Origin: Sclerotinia nivalis
Taxonomy: Eukaryota; Ascomycota; Leotiomycetes; Helotiales; Sclerotiniaceae
Length of the DNA: 64,000 nt
Assembly (NCBI GenBank): GCA_029531795.1
Contig: JAPEIS010000001.1
Span: forward strand, 372,001-436,000
Direction of reading: 5' to 3'
The position numbers and the translations under genes were made by a program. Shown here piece by piece: positions 24,093-35,958 of this stretch. The notes beneath the pieces were generated by a model. The model did no database searches. It saw nothing but the letters and a program-made list of their open reading frames with translations, and was not told the origin of the DNA. Position 1 is the first letter of the stretch. Each line of letters opens with the position of its first letter.

Positions 24093-26388
24093 ATGGATTC
24101 GGCTGCAATGTTCAAGTACGATCCGCTAGAAGACGTGACCAGGGACATTCGTCTCATCCGTCTACTCCCTGGAAAAGCCCATGACCACCTCTGGATTGAC
24201 ATATTCCACCAGGAGCTGGTAGCAGCGGAACAAGACCGCACAAATTGCCCATCTCGAGATGATGTACAACAGACTTTGCCGACCCACTGGGAAGTCAGCC
24301 AAACAGTTGAAGGTCGGCTACTTTTCACGCGAGAGACTGACAGTGTCACAATCACGACTTGGAAACATCCTATCAAGGATCTCGACACATTTCGATTCAA
24401 TACACCGGTCATTGGAGCTCTGTCACCTCCTTCATCGTCATTCGAGGCGCTGTCTTATGTATGGGGTCCCCAAAATGATCAAGTTGAAATTCAAGTCGTC
24501 CCACGTTTCTCAACTCATGGATTGGTTCTCAATCCGGGCGGCTCACTGTTTGTTGGCCAGGCCCTTGCCAACGCTCTGCAACATCTTCGACGTGAAAATG
24601 AAGAACGGACTCTTTGGATAGATGCGCTCTGTATCGACCAACCCAACAAGGTTGAGAAACAGGGACAGATACGTCGGATGGATGAGATCTACAGACTGGC
24701 GCCTCGAGTGATAATATGGCTAGGGCCTGGAACAGCGAACAGTGAGATGGCCTTGTCAACTCTGGAGTACCTTGGAACACAGGTGGAGGTTACACTAGAC
24801 GGAAGAAAATTTGCGTCCCCTAGTGCGGAACAAAAGTTCTGGTTCAGCGAAAAGGTGGATCTCCCGTATACCGCCGCAACGTGGAAGGCCATACACGACC
24901 TTCTTAACCGTACTTATTTCCGACGGCTATGGATTATCCAGGAGGTCTCACTTGCCAATGGCCACGCCATTATGCAATGTGGAGACAAAAGCGCACCCCT
25001 TGTACTATTCCGAAAGGCGGTTGCTTGTCTGTACAGCAAGAGTAACTTGCCATACGAGGGCTTGCGTCCGCTAGTCCTAGAATGCGTGCGAATCACAGAG
25101 AGCCATCGTGGCAAAACTCTCATGGCGCTGCTCGAAAACTCACGTCAGCAGCAGTGTCAGGATCCAAAAGACAAGATTTATGGCATACTCGGAATCGCTC
25201 CAAAGAGGTTCGCTAAGCTCATTCGCCCAGACTATTCGGATGGCGTGTCAGTTACAGACACTTATCGTGATATGTTTCTCGATCATATGAGACATTTCGG
25301 TCGTTGGGAATTATTTGCTTGTGAGCAGAGCGACCGCAAAATTCAGGGACCGTCGTGGGTTCCGGATTGGACCTCGCTTGACGTGCCGGGCTGGGGATCA
25401 AGGCAACAATACAGTGCAGGTCATTCAATAATCTGCTTTACATACCAAAAGGCTAACAGGCTGGAAGTTACGGGGATCCGAGTTGCCACCGTGACCCGGG
25501 TAGGTGACCCAGTGGTGTCGGGGGATCCCACCACCGACCTGATGACTGTACGGGGATGGGAACCAGACAATTTGTATGGGCGAGATTATGTGACCGGCGA
25601 TAATCTCTCAGACGCATATGCTATCACACTCCTGCAGCATCGAATCAGGGACCGATGGCCCGCGAATACTTACATGCCGACTTTGAAAGAATGGAAATCG
25701 CAAGCTACGGTGCCCGCTGAATTTGGGGAGGGGGCGCGGTCAGAAAACAAGGTCGGCGGATTTGACCGGACCAATTCTCTTAGCAATCGCGGGTATAATT
25801 GCGTTCTCAGACGAGCACTGTTCTTTACAGCCGAGGGCTACTTAGGACTAGGCCCTATGGCGACCCAACCCGGTACGTATCTCATGGCATTGCTTTCGTT
25901 TTTGTATTCTACTATCTTACCTCTGCTAATCATTTGCGACAGGTGACATTGTATCCGTATTCCTGGGATGTGATCCGCCCATGGTTTTGCGGCCGCGTGC
26001 AGACGGTGCATTTGAACTAGTCGGCTATTGTTTTGTTTACGGGTTAAATGATGCCACCTCGCTCCTCGGACCACTACCTTCTCCATGGCAGGTACAGCTA
26101 CGGCGCCACCAAAACAGCATGTTTAGGGAGGTATATCGCTTCTTCAATCCTGCAACGGGTGAGGTTACTGCAAGCGATCCCCGGCTCGAATCAGACCCTG
26201 TTTGGGAGAGAGTGGAAATTGAAAGCCTTGGCAGAGACTTGGGGCCTGATGACCCGACAATCTGCGACTTCTTTCGAAACAAGAAGACTGGAATAATTAT
26301 CAACTACGATCCTCGATTGTTACCGGAAGCGCTAGAAGAAAGGCTACAATGTCAAGGCAAAACTCTAGAGATATTCCCATTAGAATAA
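24093..26388 (+). CDS. HET-domain (heterokaryon incompatibility) protein
   Basis: The HET domain is found in fungal proteins that trigger cell death after fusion of unlike hyphae, and in many relatives of unknown role. Two exons (24093..25872, 25943..26388) join at QPG/DIVSVFLG to give 741 aa. HET motifs visible are FEALSYVWGP, LWIDALCIDQPN, EKQGQIRRMDEIYR and VIIWLGPG in the first third, then RRLWIIQEV and the KDKIYGILGI segment. The C-terminal exon (CDPPMVLRP...LVGYCFVYGL) is the tail common to the large HET family. An in-frame ATG at 24036 would add 19 residues. I prefer 24093 because the family usually begins just ahead of an FKYDPL segment, which is present here. A trigger partner cannot be named. 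Confidence 0.9.
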
Positions 26389-26583
26389 GTACACACATGC
26401 ATTAACAGTTTCCTTATAAACATTGATTCGGTAGTATTGTTGCAAGACAAAAGTGGGAGTAATATTCATCTAAAACTCTTGGCATTTATTAGAAGAACAT
26501 GCTATATCTAGTACCACCCTGTAATCCTTCATAAAGCTCACGATGCTATTTTGAATGATATCCCTCGTGGGGCCTTTCAACTA

Positions 26584-27703
26584 TTATATATTTCCAAATC
26601 GTAATGTGTTGATGTCGTTTGCCAAAGTTATCAAGTTTGTGCTTGAGGTGTCTCGAACCTGAACGAAAGAATCTCCCTGGGTAGGACCCAAGACATTAGA
26701 ATCACGGGTGAAACCGCGCTGAGCATCAAAGAAGAACAATGTTGCATGCATAACTTCCGGTTCAACTGTGCTGGTATGATAAGAGGCCGATGAGATTTTA
26801 TAGCTCATATTTTTCGTGTGAAGATCGATGCGAGCTAGGGTTGCCCTGGCCATCTCCTCGGTTTTGTCAACAATCGAGAATGTTTGATGTATTTTGTATG
26901 ATGTGGTGGCATTGCTTTTCCCCTTAGTGTCGCTCCAGCGAAGAGCATACTTATTATGCGTTGCAAACACGGGATTGGTGGCTGATCTAACGTGGAACGT
27001 ACGATTCCTGCCCTCACCAGCCAGAATCCAGCTTTGAGCCCAGGCTTGGTGTGAGTGAATGGCAAAATCCTTGTTGCCTCTTTGTCCATCTGGGAGCCAG
27101 GCGTGTAGGCGGAACAGCTCTTCGATCTTGCCGTCCTTCACCAGGCTGCAGAGGGCGACTGCGACAAATCCTTGTGCACTGCGAGCTGCGGTGCAAAGGG
27201 GTCCGGGAAGCTTGTCATTGGAGAGGGCATCGTAGACCATACGCCACGTGAAGTCGAGGTCGTCAGGTGTTGCAGACTGATCATGGCGAGACTTTTGACG
27301 AAGAAAGGCCACCCCGACTGTAAGTCTTGCCACTAGTCTGGCCCTTGTGTGACCATCAGAGGGCTGGTGACCATGTTTAGGCTTGCTTTCATTACCAGCA
27401 GAATCTATCCGACTCAGCCACTCAGATACCATCAAGTCTGCTGCTTCGCAAGAAGTCAGTAGTGCGCTTGGCAGCAGTAGAATATGTCTTTTCAAGAAAC
27501 TTACAGCTGCTGTTGTCAAGCGTAAGCCACTGCTGAATCAGTGGGAGCTCACCATCCGGGCTCTTCATAGCCACCGAGACACCTTCAAGGACGCGCAAAA
27601 TATCTGCCTGGGGTATCTTCATGTTGAGATCTGCACCACTGCCATAGGCAGCAAAATTGCCAGATAATTGTGGCTCTTGGTTAGGCTCCTGGCCGTGGTT
27701 CAT
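26584..27703 (-). CDS. Unrecognised protein convergent with the HET gene
   Basis: Two exons (27703..27505, 27440..26584) give 351 aa with a normal GTAAGT donor. I do not recognise a family. The first exon encodes an acidic, soluble N-terminus (MNHGQEPNQEPQLSGNF) and the second a mixed alpha/beta-looking body with Trp and His. Alternating patterns near the end (TLFFFDAQRGF, TLARIDLHTKN) suggest strands. There is no signal peptide with this start. The frame is open upstream to 27853, which would add a hydrophobic segment and could make it membrane-anchored. The gene ends 195 bp from the end of the HET gene, tail to tail. The intron acceptor is the least certain part: CAG positions a few bases apart would change two residues. 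Confidence 0.62.
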
Positions 27704-29282
27704 TGCTTCCCAAAGTCTAGTGAGCCTGCTCTTTGATTTGAATGGTAGTAACAAGAACGCAATGAAGAGGAATGAAAATTTTGTGTAACACCACAAGTTA
27801 TGACCTGTGCTGCAGAGAATTGGTGGGTTGGAGTGAAGTGCGGGAGCTTGCACAACTCAATCCCCCCCACACCTTTTTATTCCTGTCTACGTATTGAGGC
27901 TGAGAAACATGAAGTAGTCTGGTTGGCACCCGTCTTCGGATTACCCAAGTGTCTCCCCCCCTCTTATTGTATCCGCACAATGTATATGCCTGCCTATCAG
28001 CTCCATGCGTGGCACGAATGGATTGGTTGTGTGATGACCTATAACCGACATCCCGGTATCTTGCACAGCCCGGTATCTTGCACGCATTGAAACATATATA
28101 AAATTATATTATAAAATCAATTAATAAACAACCTATAAATATAATTATCAATAAGTACCCCGAATAACAACTTTTTAACTTTCGATACTTCGTACAATAA
28201 GCCGTAATATCACTTTTGATCTTGTTTATAATATTGTTATTCAGATTTAGTTTCATTCAATATTTAAAACAAATCAAACTCAAATTTCGAAATATATAAA
28301 AAATTTCTTTTTCTGATTGATATATATAAGATTAATTAATCTGAACTCAATGATGTTATTCTTAAGATTCTAATCCTAATAATTGTAAAGGTATTAATTA
28401 TTGAAATTGAAAGGACTGGGAAAGTCCGAAGGGGGAGGTTCGGTAAAAAATGTGGCGTTGCGGCTCTAATACATGTGCTAACCTACCCCGTATTCTTTTC
28501 TCTTTTTGTTCAATCATTTCAATCAACGAATAAAAAATTTATAATTATCATATATTACATTCATTATATATACTGTATTATAGACATATGAAAATTATCC
28601 GAATCGTACGAATCTGAAATTTATAAGGTGTACTTGGGCTTCCATTGGGATGTAAAGGGCAGGAATGAATAGTATCTCGGTATTGAATGTCAGGTGTCCA
28701 CGGAAAAATTCTGAACTGGATGGACTGGATTAGAGTCGGCCTTCGATAGCGGGCGTTGGTTCTTGGGCTTGGAAGAGAAATTGCGAGATTCTTCTTATGA
28801 CAAGTTTGTCAATTGCAAACCGACCCTACTATAGTGCAATAGTAAGATGTCCCTTGGTTTAATCCATGCCAACAAACGAAATCCGCCTGGCATGTCTTGT
28901 TGTCAAAAATTCTAATGGGTATGAAGTATCAAACCCGTTTGTGCATATTGAGGCTGATTGGACCATAAGCTTTATTCAACCTTCCGCTGGATTTCAAAAA
29001 CTCAAATTCTTGTAGATTGAGTACAATAGAAGAATATTGGACACCCTGTTTGTGTACACTTTTTATTCTTTGAGATTATAAAAGTGAATTTTGCGCTTAT
29101 TCACTCTCTACCCTAGTAACGTATTTATCAAGGCTTCTTCCCGCCATCCAATTCCCATTTCCTCCACTACATCTACAACCAACTCTCCCGACTATCCAGT
29201 TGGCATCTCTCAAGGTCAAGATAACGCATTACATCCATCTCAACCACAAAATAATCGTTCGCCAAGAAATACAAAATTCAAC
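27704..29282. other. Intergenic region with AT-rich block
   Basis: About 1.6 kb between divergent genes. A 15-bp unit CCCGGTATCTTGCAC is duplicated at 28052-28066 and 28069-28083. Directly after it comes a strongly AT-rich block (about 28085-28660) without coding potential, the type of sequence left by decayed or RIP-mutated repeats. An in-frame ATG at 29091 lies upstream of the BTB start chosen below. No gene is seen. Confidence 0.55.
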
Positions 29283-30133
29283 ATGTCTACGCTGACCGAG
29301 AAACTTCCTGAAAAACGTCAGGAAATCAAGTTCCTTCATCCTCTTCTATCAGACCCTAAAAAACGCCCATTTTCCTCTCCAAACGAAATGGTCACTTTCA
29401 TCATTGGCACAGGTGACATGCAAGAAACCTTTCAGATCCACAAACAAGTCGCATGTCAACATTCAGAAGTCTGGGACCGGGCTTTCAACAGCGCATTCAT
29501 CGAGGGACAAACGCAAACTTACAGTATTGAAGATACGAACCCTGAGGCTTTTAGGTTATTGATGCAGTGGGTTTACCAAGAAAAGTTTGACCATGTAGAC
29601 TCAGAAGATTTTAATTGCTGCGAAAGCATGGATGAATTTTTCAGGTGTATTTTCGAATATCCTCTCCTGCTGGAGCTTTGGGTTCTGGCCGATAAATTCC
29701 TCATTCGCAGACTCCAGAATTACACTATGAACATCATGTGTAGAAAGCAGACTGTCTGTAAAATAGACATGCTTGCCATGCACTATACATATGTTTATAA
29801 TAACACAGCTGAAGATAGTGCTCTTCGTCGTTTTGTGGTTGCTCAGAGCTGCTGGAGCAAACAGAAATTTTGTTGGACCGAGGATGTATTTAGTTGTGAG
29901 ATGGACAATTACCCAAAGGAGATGTTGATGGATATGGTGACTGCCATCAAGGCACAAGTACCTGAGACTGTTAGAGAGAGGAAACACTCTCTAGTAGGAG
30001 TATCATTAGGCAGTTTCTTACTTGCCGAGAATCTTAGTACTGGTAAGCAGTTTTCTTTGCAATTTTTGCTATGTTCACTAATGCTACTACAGCTTCTTGA
30101 TTAGGACTGGGCCCAGTATCGGTACATTTATGA
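29283..30133 (+). CDS. BTB/POZ domain protein
   Basis: BTB/POZ domains mediate dimerisation and act as adaptors, often for Cul3 ubiquitin ligases; many fungal stand-alone copies are uncharacterised. Exon 1 (29283..30042) carries nearly everything. A short exon 2 (30105..30133) adds a few residues to give 262 aa. The BTB core is at about residues 35-105: VTFIIGTGD, then FQIHKQVACQHSEVWDRAFNSAF, EAFRLLMQWVY and ELWVLADKFLI. The frame is open upstream to an ATG at 29091. I chose 29283 because the product begins compactly (MSTLTEKLPEK) with a CAACATG context. A decayed paralogue lies 1.1 kb downstream on the same strand, so the two probably arose by tandem duplication. Confidence 0.85.
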
Positions 30134-31190
30134 GAAAAAGCTAGATCCACACGATCTACTTGAGTGCGGAATACAATAAGGAATGCTTTGCGGTCGGGAT
30201 CTTGATGTGCACACAAGACCTCATAGAACAATATGAGAATGCAGTAGTAGGAATAATAAGTCTTCTATTACTTACTCGTTGCAATGGCATGGAAGCTGCT
30301 ATTTCAAAGAAGTAACAATACAACATGAAAATATATTCTTCTGAGAATGTTTCTGCTATTATTGTGTGGCTTTGTTTGCTCACCGAAGATCTCGATATGT
30401 GGGCGAACAATAGTCGTTAGGGATAGTGATGATAATTTGATATTAAAAGAACTATAAATGTTGTAATGTTAGAAATTGAGGAACCTTTTGATTATATTCA
30501 TTTATACATAGCGTTTGGCATGAATTGAAGATGCACAAGGTTGAGCCACTACTGACTACTCACGATGAAAGCATTTTTCTATGGCCTGACTGAATTGGTA
30601 ACAATATAAGATGTCCCTTCCTTTCCTCCTTCCCAGCGGCTAGCATACATGCATATCCCACACTTTGCTACCGGCATATATTCCAGCATCGTGACTTTGT
30701 ACTATGAATAATTCCACATCAAAGATTTTGGGTAAGGAATGAGCTCTCACAGCTGGAGATATTCTTCGAGTTCATCTTTCTTTTCATCTCAAAATGAACT
30801 TCATCTACAAAATTCACTAACTATGTTTGTTCTCCGAAACGATACTATGTATTTTCACATCTAAGGATGTTTGATTGGAACAATGAGCAAAATGTAACTA
30901 TATAAAAACACTCATTCACTTTCTTCACACATTCACTCTTCTCTGAACCTATTCATCTTAAATCCGTACCCCATTTCTATTTAGATTCCAGCCATAGACA
31001 TTTACCTTTCTCAATGTAATTATTTAGCACAGTACTAATAATCAAAGTACGATAAGCACTTCAAATGCATACTGAATCTTTTCTCCAAAAGCTTCATGAT
31101 CAACCAAACACCCAACTTCTTCACACAACACACCATCAACAGTTCTTGACAAATATTCTGATAATTTACTGACCAGGCCATAAAGCCACA
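30134..31190. other. Intergenic region between BTB gene and BTB pseudogene
   Basis: About 1.06 kb of ordinary sequence. The short frames have no domain. A TATA-like run at about 30900 precedes the pseudogene, much as a similar run precedes the intact paralogue. Confidence 0.5.
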
Positions 31191-31422
31191 ATGGATTCCT
31201 CAACTCAACTATCAGAGCCAACCGATCAATCCAAAACGCCACCACCCCCTGGACGAAAATTCCTAAAATTCTCTTAAGTATGTTTTTCCATACACAAGCT
31301 CCATTTCTAACAAACTACTAGTGTCGGAGATACTTTGGTCACTCTAGTTGTCAGCCACGATGACATCGAATCTCGATTTGCCGTGCATAAGCAATTTGCA
31401 TGCCATTACTCGCCAGTTCTAA

Positions 31423-32288
31423 GGAGGACAAGACTCAACACCTATACGCGGTGTCCTCTACGAACCTCCAGCTCTTTTATTTAATTATTAGAGTCTGCAA
31501 AGCTAAGTTTGAATCATTTGATGGAGTCGTGATGATTGGAAAAGGAAGAGACATCCGATCGCGACGTTTTTTGCCTCCGAGTTGGTTAATAGCAAAGACC
31601 AAATCTCGATTTTTTGACAGTCGCATTATCGGATTGTACTTTCTATAATACTACTTTTATTACAAAACAAAGAACAACATTATTATCTACAACAATATAT
31701 TACAAAATCATCTCCAAGATCCCTTTGGAATATCGAATACGATTTATCAAATTCAGTTTTAAGATTCAAACCTTACCTCCTTCAATTCGAATCAAAACAA
31801 CAACAATTCATATACTTGGAGGAATTATATAAAACGATCTGAGTTAATAATATATCTATTATAAAATTCGATGAAGGATATATTATATACAGGATTAGAG
31901 CACCTTGTAGAATCAATATCCTTATAATTTGAAAGGTTCTATGAAATCAATATTAAGCAAAATATAACTATTAGGAAATTATAAATAAAACAAAAAGTTG
32001 ATATAAAAGAAGATTGTTTGGATTTGATTGATAAAAGGATCGGATTTGGAAAATTATAAATGTAATACTTTGATTGGTATTTTTATCTTTATATACAATA
32101 CCGTATAAAGGTCGGGCTTTACTCCCCAATATTAATTTTCACTTTCCTTATCAAAAATATATACAAATCTGTATACTATTTAGATAACACTACCTATAAT
32201 TATCTATTAAAAGCTCGATTGAACTTTTAACCGTTCTAGATAATCTTTGACTCAGTGTGGACGTTAATTAAATCAATCAATCAATCAA
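31423..32288 (+). mobile_element. 866-bp insertion with (AATC)n tail and 13-bp target duplication
   Basis: TCGCCAGTTCTAA occurs at 31410-31422 and again at 32289-32301, exactly where the BTB reading is interrupted, so it is a target-site duplication. The insert is AT-rich, lacks terminal inverted repeats and a credible coding frame, and ends in a CAATCAATCAATCAA-type tail. No inverted repeats, a long target duplication and a short simple-repeat tail are the marks of a non-LTR retroelement (a SINE or a 5'-truncated LINE). A GTTTGAATC at 31507-31515 resembles a pol III B box with one change, which is weak evidence for a SINE. Confidence 0.75.
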
Positions 32289-32658
32289 TCGCCAGTTCTA
32301 AAGACTGTTTTTAATAGCGAATTCATCGGAGGATAGACCCAAGTCTACCATTTTGAAAAAAACGAAGTATGAGCTCACTCTTGCCTATTTGGTACAATGG
32401 ATATACACCCAGAAAATCGACACACTTGTTGGAGAAGAAGGATTCGTGGAAGATAGCTCAGACACGACGGAAACGGAGACAAATGAGCGCGTCAAGATGG
32501 ACGATGATGCATTAGTCAAGCTCTGGATTCTCGCCGAAAAACTACTCATTCCCGAATGTCAAAACTACGTCGCGGACCGAATCATGGCTCGCTTTCAACA
32601 CTTCAAGATCATCGCATTGGCATGTCTCCCGTACGTCTGGAACAACACTGCTGGGGAA

Positions 32659-32882
32659 TTGATTGATTGATTAACATCCACACTGAATCTAAGATTATTT
32701 AAGACAATTAAAGGATCTTGCGAATTCCTAATAGATAATATAATAAAGGTAAGCTGGCTTATTGGCCTAGCTAAGTGTATAATTTGAACGATTGAAATAA
32801 ACTCAATCTTTTAAGTTGAATAAAGGAATTGAAAACTAATTCTAAGGGATGGACCCCGTCTTACAAACGCTAAAGTATATAC
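32659..32882 (-). mobile_element. 224-bp related insertion in opposite orientation, 14-bp target duplication
   Basis: ACACTGCTGGGGAA (32645-32658) and ACACCGCTGGGGAA (32883-32896) flank the insert; they differ at one base, a C/T transition. Read on the minus strand, the insert ends with the same 3' block as the 866-bp element (ATAATCTT, then TCAGTGTGGA and a GTTAAT) and the same AATC tail. It is therefore a shorter relative, probably 5' truncated, inserted in reverse. Removing it and one repeat rejoins the BTB frame. Confidence 0.75.
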
Positions 32883-33466
32883 ACACCGCTGGGGAACAAA
32901 GCCGTCTGAAGCGACTTTTCATTATTCAAGGTTTGGAGGCCCGATTTTCCAAACAATATTTGCTAGACAATATGGAGTATTTTCCGAAACCGCTACTATG
33001 TACTTTACATGGAAATCTCTTCTCCCTTCAAGCCCGAACTGAAGAAAAGCTTGAGGAGTTTCAAAAGCCCTCTCCTCGGACATATACGTCGTTCCATGTT
33101 CCTGATAGTACTGGCGATAGACAGGGAGACCATTTTGTGTTTGCCCAACCAGTTACCTGAAGATTAGGAAATGAAAGACAAGAATGGCGAGCTTCAAGCC
33201 ATTTACAAGGGAATGACCAAAGGCGATGTTACATATGGGAAATGGAGGAGTGACGTTGTTTAGAAGGACGAAGGATTTGAGCGAATTCATCATTTGTCAA
33301 GAGAATACTCCTGGCTACTATCACAGCTGTCTTACCTTATCCTATACGACACTAACACCACACTATCCTTCCCGATGAAATAAACAAGGAAGTGTGAAGT
33401 GTGTACTGTAGGTACGGAAAAATAGTAGCTCTTGGTAGAGCGGAAGATAATAGTAGCTCTATCTCA

Positions 33467-33492
33467 ATATATATATATATATATATATATAT
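33467..33492. repeat. (AT)13 microsatellite
   Basis: Thirteen uninterrupted AT dinucleotides lie 0.3 kb after the BTB pseudogene. Confidence 0.95.
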
Positions 33493-34140
33493 CTACTATA
33501 AGAGAGTTGAGATATTAAAGCCAAATATATAGCTAGTTCATACTTATATAATTTTATAATTAAATATAAAAAAAGAATTTTACTTTTTCCTTCTTAAATA
33601 ATCAATCATTCTCTATTAATCTTTTTATACATCAATTATATACAATTTAATCCATTATTAATTCTATTATTTGAAACCTCTACAATATAATCTAATCAAT
33701 TCTTATTCCTATTCCTCTTTGCAATGTATTATCGGGATGTATATATCTCGACCTATCTCTTCATCCATCCATCCACACACAACCCCCCCCCCCCAAAAAA
33801 AACCCCAACTCAGAAATCTCTCCAAAACAAAAAAGTACAATCACCATTCATATGAACCCAATTTTCAAATCCACAACAATTTCATGAGTAAATTAATAAC
33901 TTAGAACAAGATACTACCTAAATGAAAATAGAGATAGAGAGTAGAATATAAAAGAGAAGAGAAAGGTAAGGAAGGGCAAGAGAAAGAAGAGTAGAGTAAA
34001 ATAAAGTAAAGTAAATATTCATCGCAAGTGCTTTTATAAGGAAAAGTCAAGTCAGGGTATAGGTATACAGCTTATAACTTTATACGAATGTGATGAAGAA
34101 TATAAAGTAATAGAGTAATAGAGTATACCGAATCATACTA

Positions 34141-34176
34141 CATCATATCATATCATATCATATCAATATCATATCA
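34141..34176. repeat. CATAT-type microsatellite
   Basis: Seven near-perfect pentamer copies (CATAT/ATATC register) with one slip near 34165. Confidence 0.85.
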
Positions 34177-34956
34177 CAATCACCATCATCTACACTCAAG
34201 CCCAAAATCAAAGTTTTATAAAATAATTATATTCCATTGTATATGCAAAGTACACCATGTACCTAGAGCGTACAAGTATCAACCAGAACGGAAGGAAGTG
34301 AGTGGGCATGAAAAATTAATGAAAATCTAGGTCCAGGTTCTGATGCCGACGGCGATACAGTAAATATAATCCGGTTGTTTGTGAATCCAGAGAAGAAAGC
34401 TTTTATGTGAGTAGTAAGAGGTTGTACGATGAAAAAGAGGGGGTTTGGGATGGGAAGTGGAGAGGGAGAGCGGGAGCTGATGCGTACCTTAAGTAGCGAA
34501 TGGTGTTTGATGTTGATGTGATTTGGAAATGAAAAGGGCGAAAAGACTAAAGTGTGGAAAGGTGTGGAGTGCTGAATTGTCGTAGCGAGGGGTGTAATAG
34601 GAGAGGGGTTATGGAGGGATGGAGGAATGGACGAATGTGGGACAGGGGGGTAGGAGGATCAGAAGGTACGTACCTCACACAAAAAATCATAAATCAAAAG
34701 AAAAGTACATGAAAGACGAAGAGATCATCGTCTTTGACCAACCACCAGCCTTAAAAACGTATTTTGTAGAAGAATGTAAATGCAGATGTACTCCATGCAT
34801 GCATGTCCTAATAACCCTCCAGATACTCCTCCAAGAACCAAAAAATATCATGCAATGTCTCGCCGAACAATAACAATTTCCCCAAATTCCATGCCTGGTA
34901 TGCTTAACTCTATGGAAGTGCTAACTATAGCTACCTAGAGCAAAAAGTATGATTAT

Positions 34957-35958
34957 TTACAACATCTCCTCATCTTCACCTCCATTTGTGTATCCACCGA
35001 ATTGAAAATTTTGAAATGCTCCATACCTATGATATTTAGTTAGTAAAACACGTATACCAGGAGGCAGTTGAAATGAGTGAGAAAGAGAGAGGGTGGGGTT
35101 GCATTTAATAACGTAAAGTGGGAGTTTTGAGGTGGGGGGGTTAACGGAAAGGGGGAGAGAGTAAAGTGCCAACTCATGAACTTGGCAAGAAAATACTCAC
35201 TGATTCTCCATCGCTTCAACATTTGGGTATCTATGAATAGGTTCGACACTCTTATAGACTGGGTCAATAGATTGCTTGTACTGAGGTCCACCGACTGCCG
35301 ATCCAAAGTGCGAGTAAATGTCTTTGGAGGGACCCGCTGATTGTTCATACTCTCGCGCAGCTAAAATCTCATAACCAGATGCCATGTAAGGTTCAACGTG
35401 CTCGGCATGGTTCCAGCGTGCATCTCCACCTTGAATTGGTGTCAATGGAGCATGGCTACTACCATCACTCATAGTATCATCATCCATACTTGAATCCTGT
35501 GTTCGAGACATTCTTTCTTCCAACATTTGTCGTTCATATCTCAACCTTGCCATGGATTCTTCTTGCTCAAAGCTAGTAGAAGGCCCAGTCCACAAATCTT
35601 GTGGCAAGGCTTGTCCTCCATTGTATGGTGGGCAGATTCTCCATAACTCAATTAATCGCATCTGCTGACTAGCATCTGCGGTTTTAAAGAGTTCAATTTG
35701 GGTAGGGTATAATGAGGAAGAATCGACACCATGTCTTGCGAGTATAATATCTACTGTAAGTTGATCTGTTTGGGGTGGTTCGGAAGCTGGTCTGGATGGT
35801 TGCTTAACAACATGTGCGGAATGGGTATAGTGTTGAGAAACTGAGTATGTGTATGTCGGTTCAGCTTCCTTTGGTTGTTCTACGGGGGCAGGAGGAGGAG
35901 GATTGTAGAGGGAAAGATTGCGAGCGAAAAGCATCGCGAGCTCTTCTTGTGTAGCCAT
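34957..35958 (-). CDS. Unrecognised low-complexity protein
   Basis: Two exons (35958..35201, 35026..34957) with a clean GTGAGT donor and a CTAAC branch-like motif before the acceptor give 275 aa. I do not recognise the family. The N-terminus (MATQEELAMLFARNLSL) may form a helix. Residues 20-70 are Pro/Gln/Thr rich. The middle (about 75-125) looks folded (DIILARHGVDSSSLYPTQI, then MRLIELWRICPPY) and is likely the conserved part. The C-terminal part is polar and disordered with clustered Met and Glu/Asp, ending GGYTNGGEDEEML. There is no signal peptide or membrane segment. The frame runs open upstream to 36222, probably 5' leader. A nuclear or adaptor role is possible but unsupported. Confidence 0.72.

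Larger units (their letters stand above)
31191..33160 (+). pseudogene. BTB/POZ pseudogene interrupted by two insertions
   Basis: A second BTB gene, decayed. The start at 31191 (MDSSTQLSEPTDQSK) is followed by a TAA at 31275-31277 just before a GTATGT donor. The BTB core resumes near 31322 (GDTLVTLVVSHDD, then FAVHKQFACHYSPVL) and stops at 31422, where an 866-bp insertion begins. After it the core continues (LKTVFNSEFIGG), meets a TAG near 32335 and a frameshift in the A-run around 32356, then runs on through LVQWIYTQKI and LWILAEKLLIP to NNTAGE at 32658. A 224-bp insertion lies there. The rest (QSRLKRLFIIQG ... ) follows to a stop at 33160. The order of segments matches the intact BTB gene upstream. 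Two stops, one frameshift and two insertions make function very unlikely. Confidence 0.9.
33161..34956. other. Repeat-rich intergenic region
   Basis: About 1.8 kb with no supported gene. It includes an (AT)13 run, a poly-C/poly-A junction near 33785-33800, GATAGA/GTAAA-rich runs (33930-34020) and an ATATC microsatellite. A plus-strand frame at 34619-34873 has no recognisable domain. Confidence 0.6.

Noticed and set aside
23809..24412. Minus-strand frames overlapping the start of the HET gene
   Set aside because: Shadows of the HET coding strand and its leader.
34619..34873. Plus-strand frame of 84 codons with a CKCRCTPC cluster
   Set aside because: The four Cys residues hinted at a metal site, but the spacing fits no known finger and the flanks are repeat-rich spacer.
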